Origin: Tomitella biformata AHU 1821 | GTDB lineage: Bacteria > Actinomycetota > Actinomycetes > Mycobacteriales > Mycobacteriaceae | Assembly: GCF_000524475.1 (NCBI RefSeq) | Contig: NZ_BAVQ01000071.1 | Span: forward strand, 1-64,000 | Length of the DNA stretch: 64,000 nt | Direction: 5' to 3' | Shown here: positions 1-6,822 of the stretch, piece after piece | Position numbering within the stretch: position 1 is the first letter of the stretch | Layout of the letters: each line of letters starts with the position of its first letter | Made by a program: the position numbers and the translations under genes | Notes under the pieces: generated by a model | Databases searched by the model: none | What the model was told of the DNA's origin: nothing | Seen by the model: only the letters and a program-made list of their open reading frames with translations

Positions 1-109
1 TGACATGGAAACATCCTTCCAGCAGGACCTATGATCCCGCTATCTCGATGTCCACCAACCCTGGGGAACCTCAGAGAAAAGAGCGGCTCTCGGCGAGGTC
101 CAAGAGCTG

Positions 110-241
110 GTGAATCAGACGAGCCCCTTTGTCGCTCTGAGCGCGCTGACCACCCTCGTCGCGTGGAGCGACAACGTGCACGGGGTCCAGCCCACCCTGG
201 ACGGGATCTTGCTGTTCGAGAATGCATGGTTGGCAGCGTGA
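110..241 (+). CDS. possible 43-aa small protein or gene tail of unknown function
   Basis: A short open frame begins with GTG at 110 and ends with TGA at 239-241. The frame is open back to a stop at 32-34, so this could also be the tail of a broken longer gene. The predicted peptide has a hydrophobic middle (FVALSALTTLVAW) and an acidic or aromatic tail ending ENAWLAA, which reads like real protein rather than a GC-rich shadow. Its TGA overlaps a GTG at 238 that could start the phosphatase, a typical coupled GTGA junction. I recognise no family. The window edge hides its upstream context. Confidence 0.3.
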   Translation: MNQTSPFVALSALTTLVAWSDNVHGVQPTLDGILLFENAWLAA

Positions 242-1290
242 CCGAGGCGCACTCCGGGGATTCCGCCGGATTCCAGGTGGCAATGTCCGATGGGGGAGAA
301 TTCACCCTGTCCTGGGCGCTGGACGAGGTGAGCGAGTTGACGCTGTCCGCCTCCGAGGACCCCAACGACCCCGATGCCGCGACGGTGGAGCTGGCTTTTG
401 CCGCCGGCGGCAGCGCCGAGATCACCGGGCTGGCCCCGGACCGGCGCTGGTATTTCACCGTCGCCGGACCGACGGGCCGGGCCGTCACGTCCGGCACCCG
501 CCAGGTGGCGTTGCGCGGCGCGCAGAATGCCAGGGACATCGGGGGGTATCCCACTGTGGACGGCCGATCCGTGCGGTGGGGCAAGGTGTTTCGCGCCGAC
601 AGCCTCAGTGCCCTCACCGACGAGGACGTCGACTACCTGGACAGATCGAGGATCCGCACCGTCGTCGATTTCCGGGGCCCCCAGGAAGTTGCCGCGGCTG
701 GACCCGATCGGGTGTCAGCTGGCACCACCCACATCCAGACGCCGCTGATGGATGACAGCACCAACGCGTTTGCCGCCGTCATGTCGACGGCGTTGGCCGA
801 GGGCGACAGGGACGCCGTGATCGAGATGCTCGGCGGCGGCAAGGCGGAGGAGCTCAGCGAGCACGGATTTGTACGACAACTCGGTAGGCCCACGACCATG
901 GCTGGATATGCCGACACGCTGCGCAGGATCGCCGACGCACCGGACGAGCCGCTGCTGTACCACTGCGCGGGCGGCAAAGATCGCACGAGCATGATGACCG
1001 CGCTGTTGCTGGGGATCCTGGGTGTGCCAGACCAGGCGATCGTCGACGATTTCGTGTTGTCCAACCATTTCAACAAACACCGCAACAATCAGCGATTCGC
1101 CGCTCTGGCCGCGCGTGGGGTGGACATCGAGCTGGTCCGACCGCTGATGGAACAGCGGCCGAGCCAGATCGAAGCGGTGCTGGCCGCCATCCGTGAGCAG
1201 TACGGCGATTGGGACGCCTTCGCCCTAGAGTGCTTGAAACTATCTGCTACGGAGATCGAGTCGATCAGAAGGGCACTGCTCAGCAATTAG
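226..1290 (+). CDS. PtpB-like tyrosine/serine protein phosphatase
   Basis: This is a predicted dual-specificity or tyrosine phosphatase of the actinobacterial PtpB family, about 354 aa. The P-loop HCAGGKDRT lies near residue 246 and supplies the catalytic Cys and Arg of the HCx5R signature. The central part carries the family block NARDIGG followed by FRADSL and DFRGPQE. The first 90 residues look like a small beta-sandwich domain ahead of the catalytic domain. The start is uncertain: ATG 226 is used here, while GTG 238 would give a GTGA overlap with the preceding small frame. The family acts on phosphoproteins or phosphoinositides and some members are secreted, but no signal peptide is obvious here. 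Confidence 0.85.
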   Translation: MVGSVTEAHSGDSAGFQVAMSDGGEFTLSWALDEVSELTLSASEDPNDPDAATVELAFAAGGSAEITGLAPDRRWYFTVAGPTGRAVTSGTRQVALRGAQNARDIGGYPTVDGRSVRWGKVFRADSLSALTDEDVDYLDRSRIRTVVDFRGPQEVAAAGPDRVSAGTTHIQTPLMDDSTNAFAAVMSTALAEGDRDAVIEMLGGGKAEELSEHGFVRQLGRPTTMAGYADTLRRIADAPDEPLLYHCAGGKDRTSMMTALLLGILGVPDQAIVDDFVLSNHFNKHRNNQRFAALAARGVDIELVRPLMEQRPSQIEAVLAAIREQYGDWDAFALECLKLSATEIESIRRALLSN

Positions 1291-1397
1291 CCTGGGGCCG
1301 TGCAGGGTTCCGCCGGATCTCGGGGGCTTCGTCGGCGCTCTGCACGCTGATGCCAGGACAGAGGCTCTTTGAACCCCAAACCGACGAAGGAGCGTTG

Positions 1398-2123
1398 ATG
1401 GACAACACGATCATCATCGCCCGCGTCGCACTGGGGCTTGGCCTCGGCGCGATGGTCGGCATCGAACGGCAATGGCGCGCGCGGATGGCGGGCCTGCGCA
1501 CCAACGCCCTCGTGAGCCTCGGTTCCGCCCTCTTCGTGGTCATGGGCGCGTACAGCTTCGACGGCCCCGATGCGGACCCCACCCGGGTCGCCGCGCAGAT
1601 CGTCTCCGGCATCGGTTTCCTCGGCGCCGGCGTGATCATGAAGCAGGGTGCCACGGTGACCGGCATCAACACCGCGGCGACGCTGTGGGCCGCGGCCGCG
1701 GTCGGCGCGCTCGCCGGCAGCGGCATGTACTGGGCAGCGGTCATCGGCACGGTCGCGATCATGGCCGCGAACACCCTGCTGCGCCCCCTCAGCCGGGCAA
1801 TGGATCGGCAGCCGGTACGCGTGGGCCGCGAGATGCCCTCCGCCGACTACGTTTTCGAGGTGACCTGCCGCAAAGAGGCCGAACCCCACGTGCGCCGGCT
1901 GACGGTCCAGGCGATCAGCAGGCCCGAGTTCCAACTGCGATCGGTCCGCTCCTCCCGAACCGAAAAAGGCACAGTCACCGTCCTCGCGGAACTCACCGCG
2001 ACCGAGCGCGACGACGCCCTCCTAGAGGACGCCGTCAGCCGCCTCAGCCTCGAGCCCCTGGTCACGCATGTCGCGTGGAGCGTGAGCCAACCCGACGCCG
2101 AGCCCCTCTTCGACAGCGACTAG
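1398..2123 (+). CDS. MgtC/SapB family membrane protein
   Basis: A 241-aa protein with several hydrophobic segments in the first 135 residues, including the MgtC signatures GLGLGAMVGIERQWR and SGIGFLGAGVIMKQG. A soluble C-terminal domain of about 90 residues follows, of the ACT-like type seen in longer MgtC proteins. Members are linked to growth in low magnesium and to control of the F-type ATP synthase in pathogens; the role here is inferred from the family only. ATG 1398 is preceded by GAAGGAGCG at a good distance, which decides the start. The 107-bp leader shows no M-box magnesium riboswitch that I can recognise. Confidence 0.9.
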   Translation: MDNTIIIARVALGLGLGAMVGIERQWRARMAGLRTNALVSLGSALFVVMGAYSFDGPDADPTRVAAQIVSGIGFLGAGVIMKQGATVTGINTAATLWAAAAVGALAGSGMYWAAVIGTVAIMAANTLLRPLSRAMDRQPVRVGREMPSADYVFEVTCRKEAEPHVRRLTVQAISRPEFQLRSVRSSRTEKGTVTVLAELTATERDDALLEDAVSRLSLEPLVTHVAWSVSQPDAEPLFDSD

Positions 2124-2567
2124 TCCGACAGTAGGACGGCCCCTCCCTACATGAAGTACTTGAGGGAAAGTCGGTGCCCCACAACCAATTCGGCTCTACT
2201 GCCGTGACATCACGGTTCAGCAGGTCACCGACACGGTTGCCGTTTGTGTTCGGAATGGTCGTGCGGGCAGCCGCACCGCAGCTAGGCCACCATCTTCCGC
2301 CGCCCATAGAGCCCTCCGCGGCGAACTTGCGGGTGCCGGCGGGTAAACCAGGATCGGTAGGCCCTCGCGGCGATCTGCTCGAATACGCAGCCCCAGGAGA
2401 TGCTGGTCCAGCGGCCCAGCGATCGCGCCGCCGTCGAGGCGCACAAGGACCGGATCTCGCCGTGCGCCCCGTGCCCGGCGTGCTCGGTATGGCTCCCCTC
2501 GGCCAGGCCCGAGGGGATGCTCAGGGCTGGCCATGGGCGGGATTCCTGACGGTGGTGGGACTGGCTG
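2124..2567. other. gene-poor region holding a transposase remnant
   Basis: This 444-bp gap between the MgtC gene and the convergent DUF305 gene holds no intact gene that I trust. The minus strand carries the IS3-type transposase remnant listed separately. The plus strand has a 49-codon frame (2400-2549) encoding a CAPCPAC cluster, but no ribosome binding site precedes it at a workable distance. A short inverted repeat, GTCC/GGAC, lies directly after the MgtC stop. Confidence 0.6.
2167..2309 (-). pseudogene. decayed IS3-family transposase (OrfB) fragment
   Basis: Reading the minus strand, the frame from about 2265 to 2167 encodes RTTIPNTNGNRVGDL followed by LNRDVTAVEPNWLWGTDF. This matches the conserved stretch of IS3-family OrfB just before the integrase core (pattern RTTxPxxxGxRxxDLLNRDFTAxxPNxLWxTDF). 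Upstream in another frame, 2309-2276 reads YGRRKMVA followed by a stop and LR, matching the YGxRKxxxxLRR block that normally lies further N-terminal. A frameshift and deletion therefore separate the two blocks, and the catalytic domain after TDF is lost. No terminal inverted repeats were identified. It shows that a transposon once sat between mgtC and the DUF305 locus. Confidence 0.65.
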
Positions 2568-3182
2568 TTACAGCGTGGTCAGCAGTTGCCGCATGACGTC
2601 GATCTCCTGCTGCTGCGTATCGATGATGACCTGCGCCATCTCGAGCGCGTCGGGGAATTGGCCGTCGGCCAGCTCGTCCTCTGCCATGCCGATCGCGCCC
2701 TCGTGGTGGCCGATCATCTGCGTGAGGAACAGCTTCGACGCGTCGTCTCCCTGGGCGTCGGTCAGGTCCTGCAGATCCTGCTCGCTGAGCATGCCCTCCA
2801 TTGTGGACATGTCGTGGCCCATGCCGGGCATCTCCGTCGGCTCGCCCCACTGCCCGAGCCAGCCGGTCAGCTCCGTCAATTCCGGGGCCTGCGCGGCCTT
2901 GATCTCCTCGGCCAGCGTCACCATCGGCTCGGAGATCCCCTCCTTGGCCAGCAAGATATCGCTCATTTCCACGGCTTGGGCGTGGTGCGGGATCATCATC
3001 TGCGCGAACATCACGTCCGCATCGTTGTGCGCCGCCGCGGAGGCTGGAGTCTGTGCGGCGCTCGCGCTGGTCGTCGTAGTGGCAGTCGCGTCCGAGACGG
3101 CGGAGTCGCCGCTCCCACACGCGGTCAGCCCCAGAACCAAGACGATAGCGGCGGCGCCTACTGCGAGAGATTTCTTGCTCAT
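2568..3182 (-). CDS. DUF305 family lipoprotein
   Basis: A 204-aa exported lipoprotein. The N-terminus has a lysine-rich start, a hydrophobic run and the lipobox LTAC near residue 21. The mature part holds two DUF305 ferritin-like helical repeats with the motifs MMIPHH and MIGHHEGAI, rich in Met and His as expected for metal binding. DUF305 proteins often sit beside copper-response genes, and a two-component system lies divergently upstream. ATG 3182 has AAGGA nine bases upstream and starts a complete signal peptide, so it is preferred. The frame stays open without a stop back to 3320, adding a transmembrane-like segment (see findings). Confidence 0.88.
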   Translation of the reverse strand: MSKKSLAVGAAAIVLVLGLTACGSGDSAVSDATATTTTSASAAQTPASAAAHNDADVMFAQMMIPHHAQAVEMSDILLAKEGISEPMVTLAEEIKAAQAPELTELTGWLGQWGEPTEMPGMGHDMSTMEGMLSEQDLQDLTDAQGDDASKLFLTQMIGHHEGAIGMAEDELADGQFPDALEMAQVIIDTQQQEIDVMRQLLTTL

Positions 3183-3488
3183 GTCACGGTGTCCTTTATT
3201 CGGAGGGCGGAGGGGCGCCTCGGGCTCGGACCTGGCTACCGGGTCCGAGCCACGGAAGAGAGTGGTGATCAGGGAGATCACCAACGCCCACAATGCGAGC
3301 ACGCCGGCGATAGCTGCCATCCGATCCAGTTCATCGAACCCCTGCCTGTCATGTCTTGCATTCTCCGCCGCTGTGCCTCACACAGCGTGACGCGTGGACC
3401 CCGTGATTCGGGTGTTCGTTTCATGAAGGTTTGGTCAAGAAGTACGGCCGGGGCGTCGCGGGCGGGCAGCGCTGGCGATGATGGAGCC

Positions 3489-4268
3489 ATGGCCCCACAC
3501 CCGGACACTGTCGCTACAACCAGCCGCCAGGCCCCGGCGCCGCGCCCGCCGACCGGGCTGCGGGCGATGGTCGTTGAGGACGAGGCGGCGCTGGCAGTAC
3601 TCATCGCATCATATTTGGAGCGCGACGGGTTCGAGGTGATCATCGCCGGCGACGGGCACGACGCGCTGGAACTCGCACGGCAATTCGACCCCGACGTCGT
3701 GGTCCTCGACCTGGGCCTACCCCGGCTCGACGGCGTCGAGGTGTGCCGGCGGCTACGCACGTTCTCCGACGCGTACGTCGTCATGCTCACCGCGCGCGCT
3801 GAGGAGATCGACACCGTCATCGGGTTGTCCGTCGGCGCCGACGACTACCAGACGAAGCCCTTCAGCCCCCGGGAACTGATGGCCCGCATCCAGGCCATGA
3901 TGCGCCGCCCCCGCACGCGGTTAGCAGTTGGCGTGATCCGAGCGCGGGAGGTGCGGATGATCGGAGCTCTGTCCGTCGACATCGACGCCCGCGAGGTGAC
4001 CGTCGAGGACACCCCTGTGTCGTTGACCCGCACGGAGTTCGACGTCCTGGCGGCACTGTCAAGGGACCCCGGATTCGTGCTCTCCCGCTCCCAGCTGATC
4101 GCCGCGGTATGGGGGCCGTCGTGGGTCGGCGACGAGCACCTGGTCGACGTGCACATCGGCCACCTGCGCCGCAAGCTCGGCGACGACGCCAGCCGCGGCC
4201 GTTACGTGCGCACCGTCCGCGGCGTCGGCTACCAGATGCGGACGGGCCAGAGGGGGATGACGCGGTGA
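3489..4268 (+). CDS. OmpR/PhoB-type response regulator
   Basis: The protein is about 259 aa. The receiver domain starts near residue 27 (MVVEDEAAL), with the phosphoacceptor Asp in VVVLDLGLP, the conserved Thr in MLTARAEE and the Lys in DDYQTKPF. The C-terminal winged helix has the PhoB landmarks LTRTEFDVLAAL, VDVHIGHLRRKLGDD and VRGVGYQM. It presumably controls transcription after phosphorylation by the kinase encoded immediately downstream, whose GTG overlaps this stop (GTGA). The start is uncertain: ATG 3423, 3489 and 3567 are all in frame, and 3489 gives a short Pro/Ala-rich N-terminal tail. The DUF305 lipoprotein is a plausible target because it is divergent. Confidence 0.9.
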   Translation: MAPHPDTVATTSRQAPAPRPPTGLRAMVVEDEAALAVLIASYLERDGFEVIIAGDGHDALELARQFDPDVVVLDLGLPRLDGVEVCRRLRTFSDAYVVMLTARAEEIDTVIGLSVGADDYQTKPFSPRELMARIQAMMRRPRTRLAVGVIRAREVRMIGALSVDIDAREVTVEDTPVSLTRTEFDVLAALSRDPGFVLSRSQLIAAVWGPSWVGDEHLVDVHIGHLRRKLGDDASRGRYVRTVRGVGYQMRTGQRGMTR

Positions 4269-5386
4269 CCTCACCAGGAAAACTCGCCGCGACCAGTTTC
4301 GGCACCCGGCTACTCGTCGCGGTGACGGCGGTGGTCATCGGCTGCGCCGTCAGCGCGTGGCTCGTCGCGGCCGCCGTCGCGCCCGGCATATTTCAGGACC
4401 ACCTCGGCCAGGCGGGCATCGACCAGCTCTCCGAGGAGGCTGCCCACATCGAGGAGGCCTACACCTGGTCCATGACACTGACCTGGTCAATCGCTCTGTC
4501 GGTCGCGGTGCTGCTCGCCCTGGCGGTCAGCTGGTTCATCGCGCGCCGGGTCCAACACTCCATCGCCGCAGTGACCGCGTCCGCGGCGCAGATCACGGGC
4601 GGCCGCTACGGGGTCCGCGTCGCCGGCCCCGGGTTGGGCCGCGAGTTCGACCAGCTCACCGCAGCCTTCAATGAGCTCGCCCACCGGCTGGAAGAGACCG
4701 AGTGCACCCGCAGGCAGATGCTGTCCGACCTCGCCCATGAGATGCGCACTCCCCTGGCCACCATTGACTCGCATCTCGAGGCCCTCGAAGACGGCATCCG
4801 TGAACTCGACACCGACACCATGGAGATCCTGCGCCTGAGCACCCACCGCCTGGGCCGCCTCGCCCGCGACATCACCGCCGTCTCCCGCGCGGAGGAGGGC
4901 CGCGACCGCATCGCCGCGGTCTCAGTTCCGACGGCAGACCTGATCGACACCGCGATCCGCAGCGTTCAGGAGCGCTACGACGACAAGGCCGTCACCCTAA
5001 TCGGGCAGGTGCGGTGCGCGGCTACAGTGACCGGAGACCCCGACCGGATGGGCCAGGTGCTCGGGAACCTGCTCGAAAACGCCCTGCGCCACACGCCCGC
5101 CGGCGGCACGGTCACCGTCACCAGCCAGATGGCCGGACGCGGACACGTCGAGATCATCGTCGCGGACACCGGCGAGGGCATCGCGCCGGAGCATCTGGAG
5201 CACCTGTTTGACCGGTTCTACCGCGCCGACACCGCTCGCGATCGCCAGCACGGCGGCAGCGGGATCGGGCTCACAATCACCCGCGCCCTCGTCGAAGCGC
5301 ACGGGGGCACCATCCACGTCCACAGCGACGGCCAGGGCCACGGCGCGAGGTTCACCGTGTCATTTGCGTGCGGCTCGGATCGATGA
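4265..5386 (+). CDS. two-component sensor histidine kinase
   Basis: A 373-aa membrane kinase. Two transmembrane helices (about residues 12-34 and 72-95) flank a short extracytoplasmic loop of roughly 40 residues, too small for a large ligand-binding domain. A HAMP region follows, then the HisKA helix with the phosphorylated His in DLAHEMRTPLA (about residue 157). The ATP-binding domain has the N box NLLENALRHT, G1 DTGEGIAP, F box FDRFYRAD and G2 GGSGIGLTI, so it looks fully functional. GTG 4265 overlaps the regulator stop codon, which indicates translational coupling. The signal sensed is unknown. Confidence 0.92.
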   Translation: MTSPGKLAATSFGTRLLVAVTAVVIGCAVSAWLVAAAVAPGIFQDHLGQAGIDQLSEEAAHIEEAYTWSMTLTWSIALSVAVLLALAVSWFIARRVQHSIAAVTASAAQITGGRYGVRVAGPGLGREFDQLTAAFNELAHRLEETECTRRQMLSDLAHEMRTPLATIDSHLEALEDGIRELDTDTMEILRLSTHRLGRLARDITAVSRAEEGRDRIAAVSVPTADLIDTAIRSVQERYDDKAVTLIGQVRCAATVTGDPDRMGQVLGNLLENALRHTPAGGTVTVTSQMAGRGHVEIIVADTGEGIAPEHLEHLFDRFYRADTARDRQHGGSGIGLTITRALVEAHGGTIHVHSDGQGHGARFTVSFACGSDR

Positions 5387-5475
5387 CCTCAGTCCATAGC
5401 CGGTGCCGGACGTCTCCCATATCCTCGAGGCTCTCGATCCGCAAAGAGATGGGTAAAAGGGTGAGACACGAAAAA

Positions 5476-5517
5476 GCCCCAGATCATCCGATTTGCGAAA
5501 ATCGTCTGACCTGGGGC
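5476..5517 (-). terminator. rho-independent terminator, original tRNA-Arg terminator at attL
   Basis: On the minus strand GCCCCAGGTC pairs with GATCTGGGGC across a 22-base loop (one G-U pair), followed by CTTTTTCG. It lies just outside the truncated tRNA-Arg copy. In the unoccupied chromosome it would be the terminator of the tRNA-Arg gene. A near copy sits at the other end of the element (13895-13938). Confidence 0.7.
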
Positions 5518-5558
5518 TATCTGTGCGCCCGAAGGGATTCGAACCCCTAACCTCCTGA
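5503..5558. repeat. attL: 56-bp direct repeat containing the tRNA-Arg 3' end
   Basis: This 56-bp sequence is identical to 13924-13979. It contains the last 35 bases of the tRNA-Arg(ACG) gene (5524-5558, minus strand) plus 21 bases of 3' flank including one terminator arm. Homology to the tRNA stops abruptly after CCTCCTGA. The match to the intact tRNA at the other end, with an integrase gene beside that end, defines 5503/5558 as the left attachment site of an integrated element of about 8.4 kb. Confidence 0.93.
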
Positions 5559-5653
5559 AAGACAAGAGCTTTCGCCGGCATCCCCGCTGGTCCTGTACAT
5601 GCTGGTCAGTGCGGTATCGATGCTGGACACTCCCACGACTTCACGCCGATTCC

Positions 5654-5686
5654 TAGAGTTTCGGGGTGGTAAAGGGGTGACAAGAG
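5654..5686. repeat. candidate integrase arm-type site, left arm
   Basis: Contains two GGGGTG blocks spaced 11 bp apart (GGGGTGGTAAAGGGGTGA), preceded by AGAGTTT. The same arrangement in the same orientation occurs just downstream of the integrase gene at 13857-13883. Such paired repeats on both flanks of the core are typical arm-type binding sites of tyrosine recombinases. The assignment is inference from position and repetition. Confidence 0.5.
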
Positions 5687-5740
5687 CACTGCCGCCCTCG
5701 CAAGCTCGGTTGCCGACGGGGTACAACTTGCCCGGCCTAC

Positions 5741-5983
5741 TCAGCTCAGCAGTATCCGGCGGGCCTCATCGTAGGTGACGGCTGCGTGCAGGATCGTGGC
5801 TTCTTCCCCGTCCTCGCCATGCCGACAGATCTGGAAGCTCTCGGTCGAGCCGGCCGAACCAGAGCCATCGCCAATCGAGCTGAACGCCACGTAGAGCCCA
5901 TCCGGCGCAATCTCGTTGAGCTCGTCCGCACGAACTTGGGTGACGGCAGCCGCCTGAACAATCTCGCTTACATTCTTGATCAT
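5741..5983 (-). CDS. 80-aa protein of unknown function at the left end of the element
   Basis: A small acidic soluble protein starting MIKNVSEIVQAAA and ending TYDEARRILLS. I recognise no family. It is the outermost gene of the element on the attL side and follows the HNH gene after a 376-bp gap. This is the position where satellites and small prophages usually keep cargo such as superinfection or defence genes, but no function can be assigned. The ATG at 5983 gives the cleanest start; TTG 6013 and GTG 5998 are in-frame alternatives. A perfect 10-bp inverted repeat (6008-6039) lies immediately upstream, so it probably has its own controlled promoter. Confidence 0.55.
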   Translation of the reverse strand: MIKNVSEIVQAAAVTQVRADELNEIAPDGLYVAFSSIGDGSGSAGSTESFQICRHGEDGEEATILHAAVTYDEARRILLS

Positions 5984-6007
5984 GCGGGAAAGTCTCACAT
6001 GGTCCGC

Positions 6008-6039
6008 GGGCAACCGTGGGGATATGACTACGGTTGCCC
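6008..6039. promoter_or_regulatory. 10-bp perfect inverted repeat upstream of the terminal cargo gene
   Basis: GGGCAACCGT and ACGGTTGCCC are perfect complements separated by 12 bp. The repeat lies 24 bp upstream of the ATG of the leftward cargo gene. With two-fold symmetry and about two helical turns between arm centres it fits a dimeric operator. It could also fold as an RNA hairpin, but no T-run follows. Confidence 0.5.
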
Positions 6040-6073
6040 CTAGGGCCCTCGAGATCGCGGGCTCGGCTCGTCT

Positions 6074-6109
6074 CCCGCCACACCGTTGGTCGGCAATGGC
6101 GGGCTTTTT
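6074..6109 (+). terminator. terminator-like hairpin with T-run
   Basis: CCCGCCA pairs with TGGCGGG across a 16-base loop and is followed by CTTTTT on the plus strand. No plus-strand gene precedes it closely inside the element. It may insulate the leftward genes from transcripts entering from attL, or belong to an unannotated short RNA. Confidence 0.5.
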
Positions 6110-6227
6110 ACGCGGGCCTGAAACTCACAGTGCAGCAGCGGCCCGAAACGCCTGTATCGGCACGTCAGAGCCTGTTTGCTCGTAGCTCCTGGCTGCGGGG
6201 GGATATCGCGCCATCGTCAACCCCTGG

Positions 6228-6258
6228 GGTGGCGGGCGATGGCGACCGACCGTGATCT
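6228..6258. repeat. imperfect 31-bp direct repeat, copy 1
   Basis: GGGTGGCGGGCGATGGCGA followed by a variable CCGACC and then CGTGATCT. Copy 2 begins exactly 90 bp later at 6318. The pair sits between the cargo gene and the HNH gene. Confidence 0.6.
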
Positions 6259-6317
6259 ACAGGGGCCATCCCTCGTGGAAAATGCTGGAGAGATTCGCTG
6301 CCACTGCCCACCGTAAG

Positions 6318-6348
6318 GGTGGCGGGCGATGGCGATCAGTCGTGATCT
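6318..6348. repeat. imperfect 31-bp direct repeat, copy 2
   Basis: Same 19-base start as copy 1, then TCAGT in place of CCGAC, then CGTGATCT. The 90-bp period and position next to an HNH endonuclease gene make a packaging (cos or pac) or replication role conceivable. Nothing in the sequence proves it. Confidence 0.6.
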
Positions 6349-6359
6349 CGGGTGCCCCG

Positions 6360-6659
6360 TCACCACCACTGGCGGGTGGTCAGCGTCGCGGTGGGCTGCG
6401 GGCCCAGTGCGGGGCGTAGGTGGTCTCGGCTGCCGTCCTGACGGCTTCTATTGCAGTGCATGTGAAGAAGCCTGTCGGCCTTGGTGCCGCCCTTGGATCG
6501 AGCGATGCTGTGGTCAGCGTCGAGCTTCTGCGACTTGTACATCGGCTCTCCGCACCACCAGCACTTTGTGCCATCTCGGTGCGCTCGGAGCAGCCGCTCA
6601 CGCTGGTGGCGGTGGTCCCAGCCGAGGCCGCGCTCGCGGTCAGATTTCGTCTTGCGCAT
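6360..6659 (-). CDS. HNH endonuclease
   Basis: A 99-aa protein with a compact zinc-type HNH fold: CWWCGEPM, then the catalytic block DADHSIARSKGG with the DH pair, then LLHMHCNRSRQDG supplying the final His/Asn/Cys positions. Small HNH proteins in phages sit beside terminase or capsid genes and are needed for DNA packaging in cos phages. Here it follows the capsid gene in the same direction. ATG 6659 is preceded by GAGAGGAAAAG, a clear ribosome binding site. A 10-bp hairpin separates it from the capsid gene. No terminase is encoded nearby, so it may act on DNA packaged by another phage. Confidence 0.85.
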   Translation of the reverse strand: MRKTKSDRERGLGWDHRHQRERLLRAHRDGTKCWWCGEPMYKSQKLDADHSIARSKGGTKADRLLHMHCNRSRQDGSRDHLRPALGPQPTATLTTRQWW

Positions 6660-6678
6660 CTTTTCCTCTCGGTAGCAG

Positions 6679-6711
6679 AGCACCCCGGCCTCGTAGTGAG
6701 ACCGGGGTGCT
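6679..6711. terminator. 10-bp perfect hairpin between capsid and HNH genes
   Basis: AGCACCCCGG and CCGGGGTGCT are perfect complements around a 13-base loop. It lies in the 163-bp gap downstream of the capsid stop and upstream of the HNH gene. There is no T-run on the minus strand, so it may attenuate rather than fully end transcription, giving high capsid and low HNH mRNA. Confidence 0.5.
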
Positions 6712-6822
6712 GCTGTTCGGCGCTGGTCAGGTCACTGCGGCCTGAGCGGGCTACTCGCTGTCCATCGCTCCACCGACGCTGATTCAGGGCGTGGTGGCGA
6801 CGTTGACGCCGAGGCTGTGGGC

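Larger units (their letters stand above)
5984..6359. other. non-coding stretch between the cargo gene and the HNH gene
   Basis: No convincing gene is seen in these 376 bp on either strand. It contains an inverted repeat (6008-6039), a plus-strand terminator-like hairpin (6074-6109) and two imperfect 31-bp direct repeats (6228-6258, 6318-6348), listed separately. The density of structured sites suggests a regulatory, replication or packaging region. Confidence 0.5.

Noticed and set aside
1291-1397. Magnesium (M-box) riboswitch before the MgtC gene
   Set aside because: The leader is only about 107 bp and lacks the conserved M-box blocks.
2400-2549. 49-codon plus-strand frame with a CAPCPAC cluster
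   Set aside because: No spaced ribosome binding site, no recognised family, and it lies in a region already disrupted by a decayed transposase.
3278-3820. 180-codon minus-strand frame overlapping the response regulator
   Set aside because: It is antisense to a well-conserved receiver domain and is Ser/Arg-rich.
5524-5558. Second tRNA-Arg gene
   Set aside because: Only the 3' half is present; it is the attL fragment created by integration.
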